Below are positions 47,360-58,400 of a stretch of 64,000 bases of DNA, in pieces. How positions within the stretch are numbered: position 1 is the stretch's first letter; every line of letters begins with the position of its first letter. Origin of the DNA: Eretmocerus hayati. Lineage: Eukaryota > Arthropoda > Insecta > Hymenoptera > Aphelinidae. The position numbers were made by a program, and so were the translations under genes. Where the stretch lies: assembly GCA_029851415.1 (NCBI GenBank), contig CM056742.1, positions 82,078,748-82,142,747 of the forward strand, given 5' to 3'. Below the pieces are notes generated by a model that made no database searches, had not been told where the DNA came from, and saw only the letters and a list, made by a program, of their open reading frames with translations.

Positions 47360-47612
47360 ATAGGTTTGGCGTATTTGAGTAAAACGAAACAAGTACTGTG
47401 CAATTGGGAGAAAATTTTCAAAAATTCTCTGGACCGTTCCCAAATTGTTGAGAATTCCACGACTATATCGCTGTTACGTCATTCGGTGCAAGTCGTCCCG
47501 GCGTCAAACTACTCGCGCAAAATGAAAAAACTCTTTGATAATAATTCTTCAAAATGCACAGTACTCATTCCAGAATAATACTCATTCCAATCTGCTCGTA
47601 TTTGCCAAATGT
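47360..47612. mobile_element. Foldback MITE, copy 3 (mirror of copy 1)
   Basis: Reverse complement of 41,988-42,240, carried along in the inverted duplication. Confidence 0.6.
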
Positions 47613-49448
47613 TTCTATGCGACGGTAAAAAAATGCAAGACCCCAACTCAGCACTCACAGGTTGTGTACTTTTATTTGCTTGAGTGTTCATATGTATTTC
47701 ATCAATCGATTGTTGAACTTCAATCGAAAACACAATCAACCTGAAAATGATAGAGGGAGCTCAGAGAGAAAGGGCGCTTCATATGAGGCGCTGTGTTGAA
47801 TTTGACGAAATAGATCAATAGAATGCTCAGCTCACAGGTGACTTCGGGCCCCGGAATTTGAGTCTAGCTTCAACATTATCGTGATAAACGCATGACCCGA
47901 ATCCCATCAAAGTCTCTTAGTTGATCCTTTACCAGCTAAACCTCCTCGAACATAGACCCGATAGTTCTTACCTGCTTTGATGCCAAAATGTTGAGATTTC
48001 AACGTAACAATCACTTGTTGGCTAATTATACAAGGTGTTCAGCAATGTAAGCAAATCTAAGTTATCGAATGCTGAGAACTACTGTGGGTGAGTCGATTTG
48101 TCGACTATCATTGTTTAAGTGTACTAACAATGTTGTTACTCAATTGTTCTCAGTTACTCAATCATACTCAATCATTCTCGTTATTACTCATTCTTTAGTA
48201 GCGTAACGTATACTGTGTAGAAGTATAACTGAGTGCGCTACTTTTGATTTTATTACGACAGTATCCTCCGAAAAACTACTTGAGTACTCCCACCCTAACC
48301 TACCATTCGTAGCCTATGGTGGTTCGGGCCTGTACGATGAAACCACTGTCATACTCGCTCTGCTGGTTGAGGAGGTTCAAGCGCTATGATCCCTTCAAAA
48401 CGTCAACTAGCTTTGAATATATAGTCTCTTTCGGCCATAAATGGCGGCAAACTCGTACACGGTCTCCCTGTTTGTCCTACGTTCATCTTGTGTTGCTATA
48501 GCGTGTTGTTGATGACATAAGATTTTTTCGTTAACTTGATAATCATACAAGACCCCAAGACCCATAGGTACCCAACTCAATTTCTTGTTTGCTTGAGTGA
48601 TTCATATCTATTTTATCAATCACATGTTGAACTCTCATCGAAAACTCGCCGTCAGGACATACCCTGAATGATCGAACGAGCTCATAAAATGCGTGCATTC
48701 CATGAGCGACCGTGTTAAATCTGACGGATTACATCAATCGAATGCTCAGCTCACAGGTACCCCCGGTCTTGAAATTTCGATATAGCTCGGATATCATCAT
48801 TATGGATGTACCCTGCAACCTCATCAAAATCTACCTGTTATTTCTCAACCCCTTGAATCTCCTTAACCTGATCGAATCCAATTCTCATCCATATGATTCT
48901 AATATTGATAATGTTCACTTCCTGTTAATTCTTAGAGCATGAACTCGGCGACTCCATCTCTCAACTAGTTGTACGCTGAGAGGAAAAAAATATGTCGTGT
49001 TCATGAAATAGTTAGAAGCTCACTTCCTTTTTTCTCAGTGTAAGTACATGTTGTAGGTCGCTATTGTATGGCAGTAGTGGTACACTCATCGTTGGGATTA
49101 ATCATCAGTTCAATCAAATTCGTTTCATTTCTCATAACCTCAAATCTCTACCGTTTCCAGTGAAATGAATAATCGATTTCAAAAACGCCACTCTTGTCAC
49201 AAAATATGAGAATGTAAATCTTCCATTCGAATCGTGCTCGAAGTTCAGATTGGAGTGAAGTACTGTCCGAAAAACATGTAGAATTCTGTATTTTAGATCA
49301 AATCAAGTATTGATTCCAATTTCTATTGCTATAGACATGAAGTTACAAATATGTGTGTGATGAATTACACATATATAATCATGTGAATGAATCCATCATC
49401 ACCAACAAATCTCCAAACATCATCTTTCTATTCTGTAGTTTCTTAAAA

Positions 49449-49850
49449 ATGGAGAAAGAAAAAAAGGACCACGCAATAATAGTTGATGAGAGATTCCAAA
49501 AATTAGTGGTTCCTACCATTTGGTTATCTGAAGATGGAAAATCATTGTACTGGCCTCCTTTGGAGGATCCGGCCAAAATCAATAAAGCCAAGATCGAAAA
49601 GAAGAAACCAGCTGAAGGCTGGAAGGAATTTCCCTTAACCAAGTTTATCAAGTACAAAGGTAATTGCTTACTTTCGCTACGCTCAAAACATAATACACTT
49701 TGATTCGACTCATAAGTTCTGGTCGATTCCGTAGATGAGTATCTAGCCGCAGTCCACGAGATAAAGAATAATTTAGATGAGATTACAGATGGGAGCGATG
49801 TTGAGAGATTAAAAAGCAGTCGACACGATCGCAAAAGAAAGACCACGGCT
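49449..49850 (+). pseudogene. Truncated copy of the companion gene
   Basis: Exon 1 (49,449-49,659) and the first 116 nt of exon 2 (49,735-49,850) with the same GT-AG intron. It is cut by the duplication boundary. A few amino-acid changes distinguish it from the complete copy at 38,939-40,152. Confidence 0.8.
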
Positions 49851-50664
49851 AATGTACACTCACTGGACATTGTATTTGTCCAAATCTGAGGAGAGGTTTC
49901 TCGTTTCTGGATTACGACTTGGAATTCTGAGACTAGGTTCCACCTCTAAGACGTTGAGGATGAGCCAATGATTATCAAGGCACCAAAAGCGATCTGATTT
50001 AGTTTGAAACAACAGCTCAGGGGCGAAAAACCTTTTACAGATTTGGACAGATACAATGTTCGGTGAGTGTACCTGCAATGACACAATTCAAAGTTTCGCT
50101 TAATTTTACACAAGAAAAATCTAGCCTGGCAGTGAATAGCTTGTCGTGAACTGGCTGCTAGAAATCTTCACAGGAGCTTCGAAATTCAAATTTGGTCTGA
50201 GGTCCTATGATGTTGAAGGGGCAACCAAGGGTATATAATCTAGGCTCATAATCTAAGATAACCGTGCTTAGGGATCGAGGAGTGGAGGCAAATGAGAAAA
50301 GCTTACCTTGAGGAATTCGTTCTCGAGAATGCTGCCCGATGACACGAAGCAGAGACCTTTCAAGTCGGCGTCGTCTCTCATCGCCTGTGACTCTTGGTTA
50401 TTGTCAGGATAAAGGTACTCCGTGACTATAGATCCGTCTACTAAGTACAAGTAACTTCCAATGCTGGAACACTTCTTAATCTACTAACTACAAGTAACTT
50501 CCAATGCTGGAACGCTTCTTAACATGGCGCGGGTCACCGAGTCCACGAAGACGGTCTCTGGCCCGGATGCTCCTACGTGCACACTCGTGCAAACGTGGTG
50601 GCAAACTTCTGGCGCGCGAATAAAGCAAGGAAGCTTGGAGACAGAAAATGAACTTGGAATCGAA

Positions 50665-51270
50665 GTTGTCAGCTATAGGAAATCCAAAAAGAGGAATCGA
50701 TAGAGAAAAAACTCCTCCAACAGAATCTTTGAGAAGAAAAACACCTTCACCTCTCAAGTTTTTAATACTAATGATAAACATGCTGGGATCAAGCACTCCA
50801 GTATTCCTTCTCTACTCCACGTGGAGACATGTTTGAGGTATGGAAATACTCGCCTTGGTAAAAGGAAATATAGGTCTCCTCGGAAAACTCTTGTTCTCTA
50901 TTAGTTTTTCCGCACTTGGAACTATTGTTCATTAGCATGAAAGTCCAGATCACTCCTTGTCTTACGCGACGCCCACGCGTGACTTACATAAGACAGATGC
51001 GGTTATCTGGATTTCCATATTGATGAACAATAGTACTAAGTGCGGAAAAACTAACAGAAAGCAAGAGTTTTCTGAGGAGACGGATATTTCTTTCGAGGCG
51101 AGTATTTCTATACCACAAAAAAGTTTCCACGTGCAGTAGAGGAGGAGTACTGGAAAGCTCAAACTCAGCATTTTTATCATTAGTATTGAAGAATTGAAGG
51201 GTGGAGGTGTTTTCTCTTATTGAGGTTTCTGTTTTTTCTCTGTCGATTCCTTTTTTTGGATTTCCTATTG
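50665..51270. repeat. ~270-bp diverged inverted repeat
   Basis: 50,665-50,935 and 51,008-51,270 are inverted copies (about 80 percent by eye). They share stretches around AGGAAATCCAAAAA and TAGTTTTTCCGCACTT, separated by about 70 bp. Frames here (for example 50,984-51,277) are by-products. Confidence 0.7.
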
Positions 51271-51423
51271 CTGACAAACCAAATCTTCTGCCTGATCAAC
51301 GTTCGACACTAAAGTAGCTATGGCAGCAGTGGCAGCGGCGCTGTAGACCGACGTATGCGGTCTTCGTTCATAGGACTTGGAAGTTCCATAGGGTCTTGGA
51401 TTTTCTTCGACCCTCTCAGGAAA

Positions 51424-51652
51424 AGGTTTGGCGAATGTGAGCGAACTCAAATAAGTATTGTGCAATGAGGGAGAAATTTCTAGAAAAATTTTTCATCTTG
51501 CGCAAATTGTTGAACGTCGGGATAACTTGCAGAGCGTGACGTTACAGCTATACAGTCATTTCGAACAACTTGCGCACAATCAAGGAACTTTTTGGGATTC
51601 TTTACCAACTGCAAAATATTTGTCTCGATTCGCTCGAATTTGCCAAGCCTTT
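51424..51652. mobile_element. Foldback MITE, copy 4
   Basis: Inverted ends GGTTTGGCGAATGTGAGCG and CGCTCGAATTTGCCAAGCC, centre GTGACGTTACAG near 51,536. Confidence 0.65.
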
Positions 51653-51813
51653 TTTTGGGGAGGGGGGAGGGATGCAAAAGGCCAATAAAAACTCTCACCA
51701 AAATGTTTCTGCAAGGTTTAAGGAAGTTTTTCGAAGAGTTTTCAGACATTTGGCATGTAAAGTTTTGTAAAAGGTTTTCGAAAGTTTCCTTAAAGGAATT
51801 TTTCATGGAAGGA

Positions 51814-51946
51814 TGTACACTTGGGAGCAGTCTGAACTGTCCACACTGCAGCCAACTTGAAAATCACTCTCCCATGCTATTAACATAGGAGATGAGCCAT
51901 TAAGTTGGCTGCAGTGTGGACAGTTCAGACTGCTCCCAAGTGTACA
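51814..51946. repeat. Perfect 45-bp-arm hairpin
   Basis: 51,814-51,858 and 51,902-51,946 are exact reverse complements with a 43-bp loop. The right arm overlaps a second inverted pair, 51,941-51,969 with 52,083-52,111 (two or three mismatches). Confidence 0.9.
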
Positions 51947-52129
51947 TTCCCCAGGAAGGTGGACTGCACAGCTGTGACGGTCAGAGTAGCCTTCGGAATT
52001 TTCTGTCTCACTCACACTCATAGATTATGGTACGAGCGCGAATGAGACATGAGATCTCGAATGGTAAGTGACCGTCATACTTGTGCAGTTCACCTTCCTG
52101 GGGAGTGTACGATGAGTTCTATGAGAACT

Positions 52130-53760
52130 ATCCCCGGAAGGCTTTTGAAAGGTTTCGGGAAGTAATCCGAAAAGTTCTCGGATTCTCGTCAGGGCGGAGT
52201 TTTGTGAAAGGTTTCAGGAAACCTTCTTGAGAATTTTCACTGGAAGGATCTGGACATTCCATTGGAACTTCCACCGAGAGGCTTCTGGGAGGTTCCAGAA
52301 AGGTTTTCAGGAAGTTTTCGGACACTTGTTGAAGGGAAGTTTTGTGAAAGGTTCCCGAAAGCTTTCTGAGAGCTTTCACCAAAACTATTGGTGCAAGGAT
52401 CTGAAAGTTTCATGAGAATTTCCACCGAAAGGCTTCTGAAAGATTACAGGAAAGTTTTCGGAAAGTTTTCGGACACTTGTCGAAGGAAAGTTTTGTGGAA
52501 GGTTCCCGAAAACTTTCTGAAAGTTTTTACCAAAATTTTCAGTGCAAGGACCTGAAAGTTCCATTGGAACTTCCACCGAAAGGCTTCTGAAAGGTTTCAG
52601 AAAAGTTTTCGGAAAGTTCCCGGCCACTTGTCGAAGGAAAATTTTGTGAAAGGTTCCCGAAAGCTTTCTGGAAGTTCTTACCAGAATTCTTAGTGCAAGG
52701 ACCTGAAAGTTCCATTGGGACTTTTCCCGAAAGGCTTCTGAAAGGTTTCAGAAACGTTTTCGGACACTTGTCGAGGAAAAGTTTTGTGAAAGGTTCCCGA
52801 AAGTTTTCATCAAACTGCTAGTGCAAGGACCTGGAAGTTCCATTGGAACTTTGACCGCAAGGCTTCTGAAAGGTATCAGAAAGGTTATCGAAAAGTGTTC
52901 GGACACTTGTCGAAGGAAAGTTTTGTGAGAGGTTCCCGTGAGCTTTCTGAGAGCTTTCACCGAAACTATTGGTGCAAGGACCTGGAAGTTTCATGAGAAC
53001 GCCCACCGAAGAGCTTCTGAGAGGTTTCAGAAAAGTTTTCGGAAAGTTTCCGGACACTTGTCGAAGGAAAGTTTCGTGGAAGGTTCCCGGAAGCTTTCTG
53101 AAAGTTTTCACCAGAATTCTCAGTGCAAGGACCTGATAGTTCCAATGGAACTTTCACCGCAAAGCTTCTGAAAGGTATTAGAAAGGTTATCGGAAAGTTT
53201 TCGGACACTTGTCGGAGGAAAGTTTTGTGAAAGGTTCCCGAAAGCTTTCTGAGAGCTTTCACCAAAACTATTGGTGCAAGGACCTGAAAGTTTCATGAGA
53301 ACTTCCACCGAAAGGCTTCTGAAAGGTTTCAGAAAAGTTTCCGGAAAGTTTTTGGCCACTTGTCGAAGGACAGTTTTGTGAAAGGTTCCCGAAAGCTTTC
53401 TGAAAGTTCTTACCAAAATTTTCCGTGCAAGGACCTGAAAGTTTCATTGGAACTTCCACCGAAAGGTTTCTGAAAGGTTTCAGAAAGGTTTTCAGAAAGT
53501 TTTCGGATCCTTGGCTAGGAAACATTTAGTGAAAGGTTTTGGGAAACATTCCTCAAAGCTACCATCGAAAGTTTCACTGCAAGGATGGGAAAATTCTGAT
53601 GGTCCTTGCGCTGAAAGGCTCCAGAAAGGTTTCAGAGAGGTTTCTTCGAATCCTGCCCCATGAAAGGACAAAGGAATCATTGTGAAAGCTTCCAGAAACC
53701 TGTTGGGAAGCTTTCCACGAAAGCTTTCCGTGAAAGTTTCTGTGAAACCTTTCAGTGCTG
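52130..53760. repeat. ~151-bp minisatellite, about 10 units
   Basis: The landmark G(A/C)CACTTGT recurs at 52321, 52472, 52623, 52763, 52902, 53053, 53203 and 53355 (spacing 139-152). Units are built from GAAAGGTTTC/GAAAGCTTTC blocks like those of the 61-bp array at 34,580-36,010. Confidence 0.9.
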
Positions 53761-53774
53761 TCTGGGTGAGTACT

Positions 53775-54826
53775 CTTTAGGAACTTGTGAGGAATTGTGA
53801 GATCCTCTGAAGACATCTCGTGAACTTTAACTCATGTTCCATCTAAACTCATGATACCAGTCAGTGCATCATAGGGATGATGAGTCGAGAATTACACGCA
53901 AAAGTATCCTTAGAGCAGCGTAATGAGGTGATCTCAGATTCTATGAGGTACCTGAATTCTACAGTAATTCTATCACGTCAATGAGTGGCCATGAGATATG
54001 ATGATAAGCAGCTATGCAATTCAAATATGAACCACCGCAAAGTAACATGAGATACTTGTCCGTTGTTAGTTTGTAGGAGTTACCGTGAGACCTCATTATT
54101 ATCTGTTGGACGCGAGGTACATACTGCGGCGATACTAGAAATATCATGAGATCAACTGACATGAGTAAGTTATTATGAAATATTGTGAGGGTTAGAATTT
54201 GTTGGAAATCCTTTGGAGATGAGATATTACGAGATACCAGGAATGGTGTTTGGATTTCATTTCCCATGAGTCACAATGAGATATAATATTGATTATCAAC
54301 TTCATCTTGATATAAAAAATTTCAGAGAGGTATCACATCCCATTTCACGAGTGCCGGTGAGAAATTATCAGATATCTTGAGAAAATGTCAATTCCGGCCA
54401 AAAATAAAGATCAATATCTCATATTTTGCGATACCTGATTTGCCGTTATTCGTGAAAAGATATGAGCTTGAATTTTCGGAGCATTTGAAGATAAGAAGTG
54501 GAGACGTGAGAATTCGTAAGAATTGAGGCAGAGTGACTGATGAGGAAGCGCGAAATTGCCTGAGGGCTCGGAGACCGAGCGAAAGTCGCCGATGAGATAC
54601 TGTGGGATATGAAGAGACACGCGTATGGTCAATGCGATATTTTCTTAATATTAAAGGAATATGATCAGCGATCAATGAATCTAGACCAATCGATAAATTT
54701 TGTCTTGACGAATCTCAACTAACTGACCACTCTCCAGGAACTCGTGGGAAATTGTGAGATCCTCTGAAGACATCTCGTGAACATCAACTTATGCATCATT
54801 ACAACTTATAATACCAGTCAGTGCAT
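53775..54826. repeat. ~90-bp direct repeat pair about 960 bp apart
   Basis: 53,775-53,870 and 54,735-54,826 share GAGATCCTCTGAAGACATCTCGTGAAC-like sequence and ATACCAGTCAGTGCAT. The second copy is cut at GTGCAT by the LTR-like copy C. Confidence 0.8.
54495..54715 (+). repeat. Direct repeat block X, right copy
   Basis: Counterpart of 34,340-34,558. Same orientation, including GCTCGGAGACCGAGC and CAGCGATCAATGAATC. Confidence 0.7.
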
Positions 54827-54950
54827 TGTTACGACCCGAGCTGAGGGCTCGGGCTAACAGATAAATTATTTGTTCGCTGGAAACAGCATCAAGGGCGGAC
54901 TGCCCAGTTGCACCTACCTATTCTTTATTATCCAGTTGGGTCGTCCTCTG
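54827..54950 (-). repeat. LTR-like terminus, copy C
   Basis: Begins TGTTACGACC (reverse of the common end) followed by the stem CCCGAG (54,835-54,840) / CTCGGG (54,848-54,853), and shares the GGGCGGACTGCCC motif with copy A. The far end of this copy lies somewhere before 55,400 but is unclear. Confidence 0.5.
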
Positions 54951-55429
54951 GTGCAGATATGTGGTCATATATATCAATATATATCGATATGTATTTGTAT
55001 ACTTCTTGTTGCTTTTCTTTGGATATTCTATATCAATGTTTTTTTTTCTAAGAATGTTGAATTTATTGATTTCAAAAGAGCTGAGTTACAGACTCTGAAT
55101 GAATGAATGAATCAATCAATCAATTTACAACTTTTGAATGAATGAATGAAACCAATTCGAATCTAAGAAGTTGAGCTGAGTTACAACTCTTGAATGAATG
55201 AACGAAATCAATTTGAATCTAAGAAGTTTTGAAATGAAAGATCTAATTATTGCTGGCTTTCCAGTAAAGATTGAGATAGAGTTTTTCAAACTGAGTTTAG
55301 ATCTATTTGGATCAAAACATAGAATCTTGAACAGAATGGAACTTAATATCTAAGTACAATTCGGATGAGACTTGATCTAAGCGCACTTACAAGTCCACTT
55401 GAGGATGCGCTCTCGCTTCGATACGAAGA

Positions 55430-58400
55430 ACATGAGCACCGTTTGCGTGTCCGAAGAGCTGGAGGGTCAGTGAGGAGCACATGGAGAAGTCGGTGATGAG
55501 CAAGTGATTGAAGTCTATTTTCTGAGATTGCTGCAGAACAATGATGCTCAGTGATGAGTGGAATTGTTGCTCTTTTCGATCATCCGAACTATCGAGGATC
55601 TTCGTGCATCGACATCAAGATTAAGGGGAAGAATATCATGTTCTCAATTGCGAGATACTGCATTTGATGTGGTCACAACCGTCCCTAAATTCAGAGTTTG
55701 AATCGAGGAAGTACGAGTTCTGCAATAACGCAGATCAAAGCAATTCATTATCATGTGAATTACTCATCATTCAAATCCACGGAGAGATCTGTGCATTGCC
55801 GCCAAGTGCCAGGGGTCCATAATGCATTTTCATTCAGACTATGCACCTACGACGATTACGAGTATTCTTGGAATCGTACTGTAGTCTAGTTTCTGACGTC
55901 GTTGGGAAATATTAGTACTCAGTGATGAGTCCGATGGTTGCTCTCTCACATGATTCGAACTGTTAGGGAGCTCTATGCATTGTTTCAATATTAAAGAGAT
56001 GACTTATGGGTCCCTGAATCACGCTATCCTCAATTCAACACGAGCACAACTGATGCAAAATTCAGAGTTCGAATCGAGGTTTCGCGGGTCCTGCAATCGA
56101 GAGAATCATAGCAATTCATTGTCATGTGAATCACTCATCATTTGAGCCCACGGAGAGGTCTGTGCATTGCCGCCAGGGCCCGGGGATCCATATTACATTT
56201 TTATTCACAGGACCATGCACCCATGACGACTACGAGTATTCTTGGATTCGTATTGTAGTCTTGTTTTTGGTATCGTTGCGAAACAACGATGCTCAAAGAT
56301 GAATCGAATCGTTGCTATTATCCACCTGTCAAACTGTTAGAGAGCTTTGTGCATTGATGTCGAGATCAAGCAAGAAAATATCATGTATTCAATTCAGAGA
56401 TTCTGCATTGGATACGGTCACAAGCGATTCAGGATTCAGAAATTGGATCAACTTTTCGCGAGTTCTGCAATAACACGGATCATAGCAATTTATTATCATG
56501 CAAATTACTCATCTTTTGAGCCCACTGAAAGATCTGTGCATGGACGCCAAGGCCCAGGGGTCCATAATACATTTTCATTCAGACTTATGCACCTATGACG
56601 ATTACGAGTATTCTTGGAATCGTACTGTAGTCTAGTTCCTGACATCGCTGGGAAACATTGATGCTCAGTGATGAGTGGAATAATGGCTCTCCTTCATTAT
56701 TCGGACTGTCGAAGAGCTCTGTGCATTGGCCTCGGGTCCGAGGAAAAAATTTTATGTTTTCAATCGCGCGATTTTGCATCCAATATGGTCACATACGATC
56801 CAGAATTCAGTGTTTAAATCAAGGTTCCGCGTATTCTGCAATGATGCGGATTATAACAATTCGTCATCATGTGGAAAACCCATCATTTAAGCCCACGGAG
56901 CGATCTGTGCATTGCAAGGCTCAGGGATCCATATTATATCTTTATTTGCAAGACTGTGCACCTATAACGATGACGAGTATCTTGGACTAGTATCGTAGTC
57001 TTGTTTCTGAGATCGCTGCAAAACAACGATGCTCAGTGATGAGTTGCATGATTGCTCTTCCCCATCATTCGAACTGTCAGAGAGAGAGGTACATTGGCAT
57101 TAGGAACAAGGGGAAAAATATCATGTTTTCAATTGCGAGATTCTGCATCCAACACGGTCACAACTGACCGAAGTTCAGAGAATGAATCGGGGTTCCGCGA
57201 GTTCTGCGATGATATGAATCATAGCAATCCATAACCATATCAATTACTCATCATTTGAGCCCACGGAGAGATCTGTGCATTGCCGCCAAGGCTCAGGGAT
57301 CCATAATACATTTCCAAGTACGAAGGTACCTTTTGCGTGCGCGAACAGCTAAAGGGTCTGCGTAGACCGCATTTGCTCACGCTAACTCGGGAAGCAAAAT
57401 ACTCAAACGGTGGGTACACGAAACACTATTAGGCGTGCGGGGAAAATTTCGCGTACGCGTAAACATTGCAAGGCAACTTGCCGAAAATCTCGCGTGAGCA
57501 AGGAGAGCACACTTTCGCGTACGCAAAGACTTTCCGTTTCTGCGTACGCGACTATGACGTGGAATTCGCTGTATCTTCAATCCAAAGTAAGGGGGTACCC
57601 TTCGCGTGCGAACAGCTAGCGGGTCTGCGTAGACCGTATTCGCTTACGCTAACACGAAAAGCAGAAGACCCAATTGTTGGGTACACGAAACACTATTACG
57701 CGTTCGCGGAAAATTTCGCGTACGCGGAAACATTGCAAGGCACTGTTCTGGAAATCTTGCGTGAGCGAGGAGAGCACACTTTCACGTACGCGAAGACTTT
57801 CCGTTCCCACGTACGCGACAACGGGGTTGGATGCGCTCTCACTCCAATACGAAGTACATGTGCACCGTTTGCGTGTACAAACAGCTGGAGGGTCAGTAAG
57901 AAGCCCATGGAAAAGTCAGTGATGAGCGAGTGATTGAAGCCTATTTTCTGAGATTGCTGCAGAACAACGATGCTCAGTGATGCCCAGGCAATCAGACTAT
58001 GCACCTATGACGATCACGAGTATTCTTGGAATCGTATTGTAGTCTAGTTTCTGACGTCGTTGGGGAATATTGATACTCAGTGATGAGTCTGATGATTGCT
58101 TTCTCACATCATTCAATCTGTCAAGGAGCTCTGTGCATTGTTTCGATATCAGAGAGATAGTTAACGGATCCCTGAATCACGCTATCCTGCATCCAACACG
58201 ATCACAACCGATGCAAAATTCAGAAATCGAATCGAGGTTTTGCGGGTTCTGCAATCGTGAGAATCATAGCAATTTGTTGTCATGTGAATCGCTCAACATT
58301 TGAGCCCACGGAGAGGTCTGAGCATTGCCGCCATGGCCCGGGGATCCAATTTACCGTTTTATTCACAAGACTATGCACCTAGGACGATCACGAGTATTCT

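Larger units (their letters stand above)
46308..49850. repeat. Right arm of 3.54-kb inverted duplication
   Basis: Mirror of 39,751-43,291. It carries the transposase 3' part, a MITE copy, a non-coding middle and the 5' part of the companion gene. Confidence 0.95.

Noticed and set aside
52130..53816. Many 60-100-codon minus-strand frames
   Set aside because: By-products of the 151-bp minisatellite.
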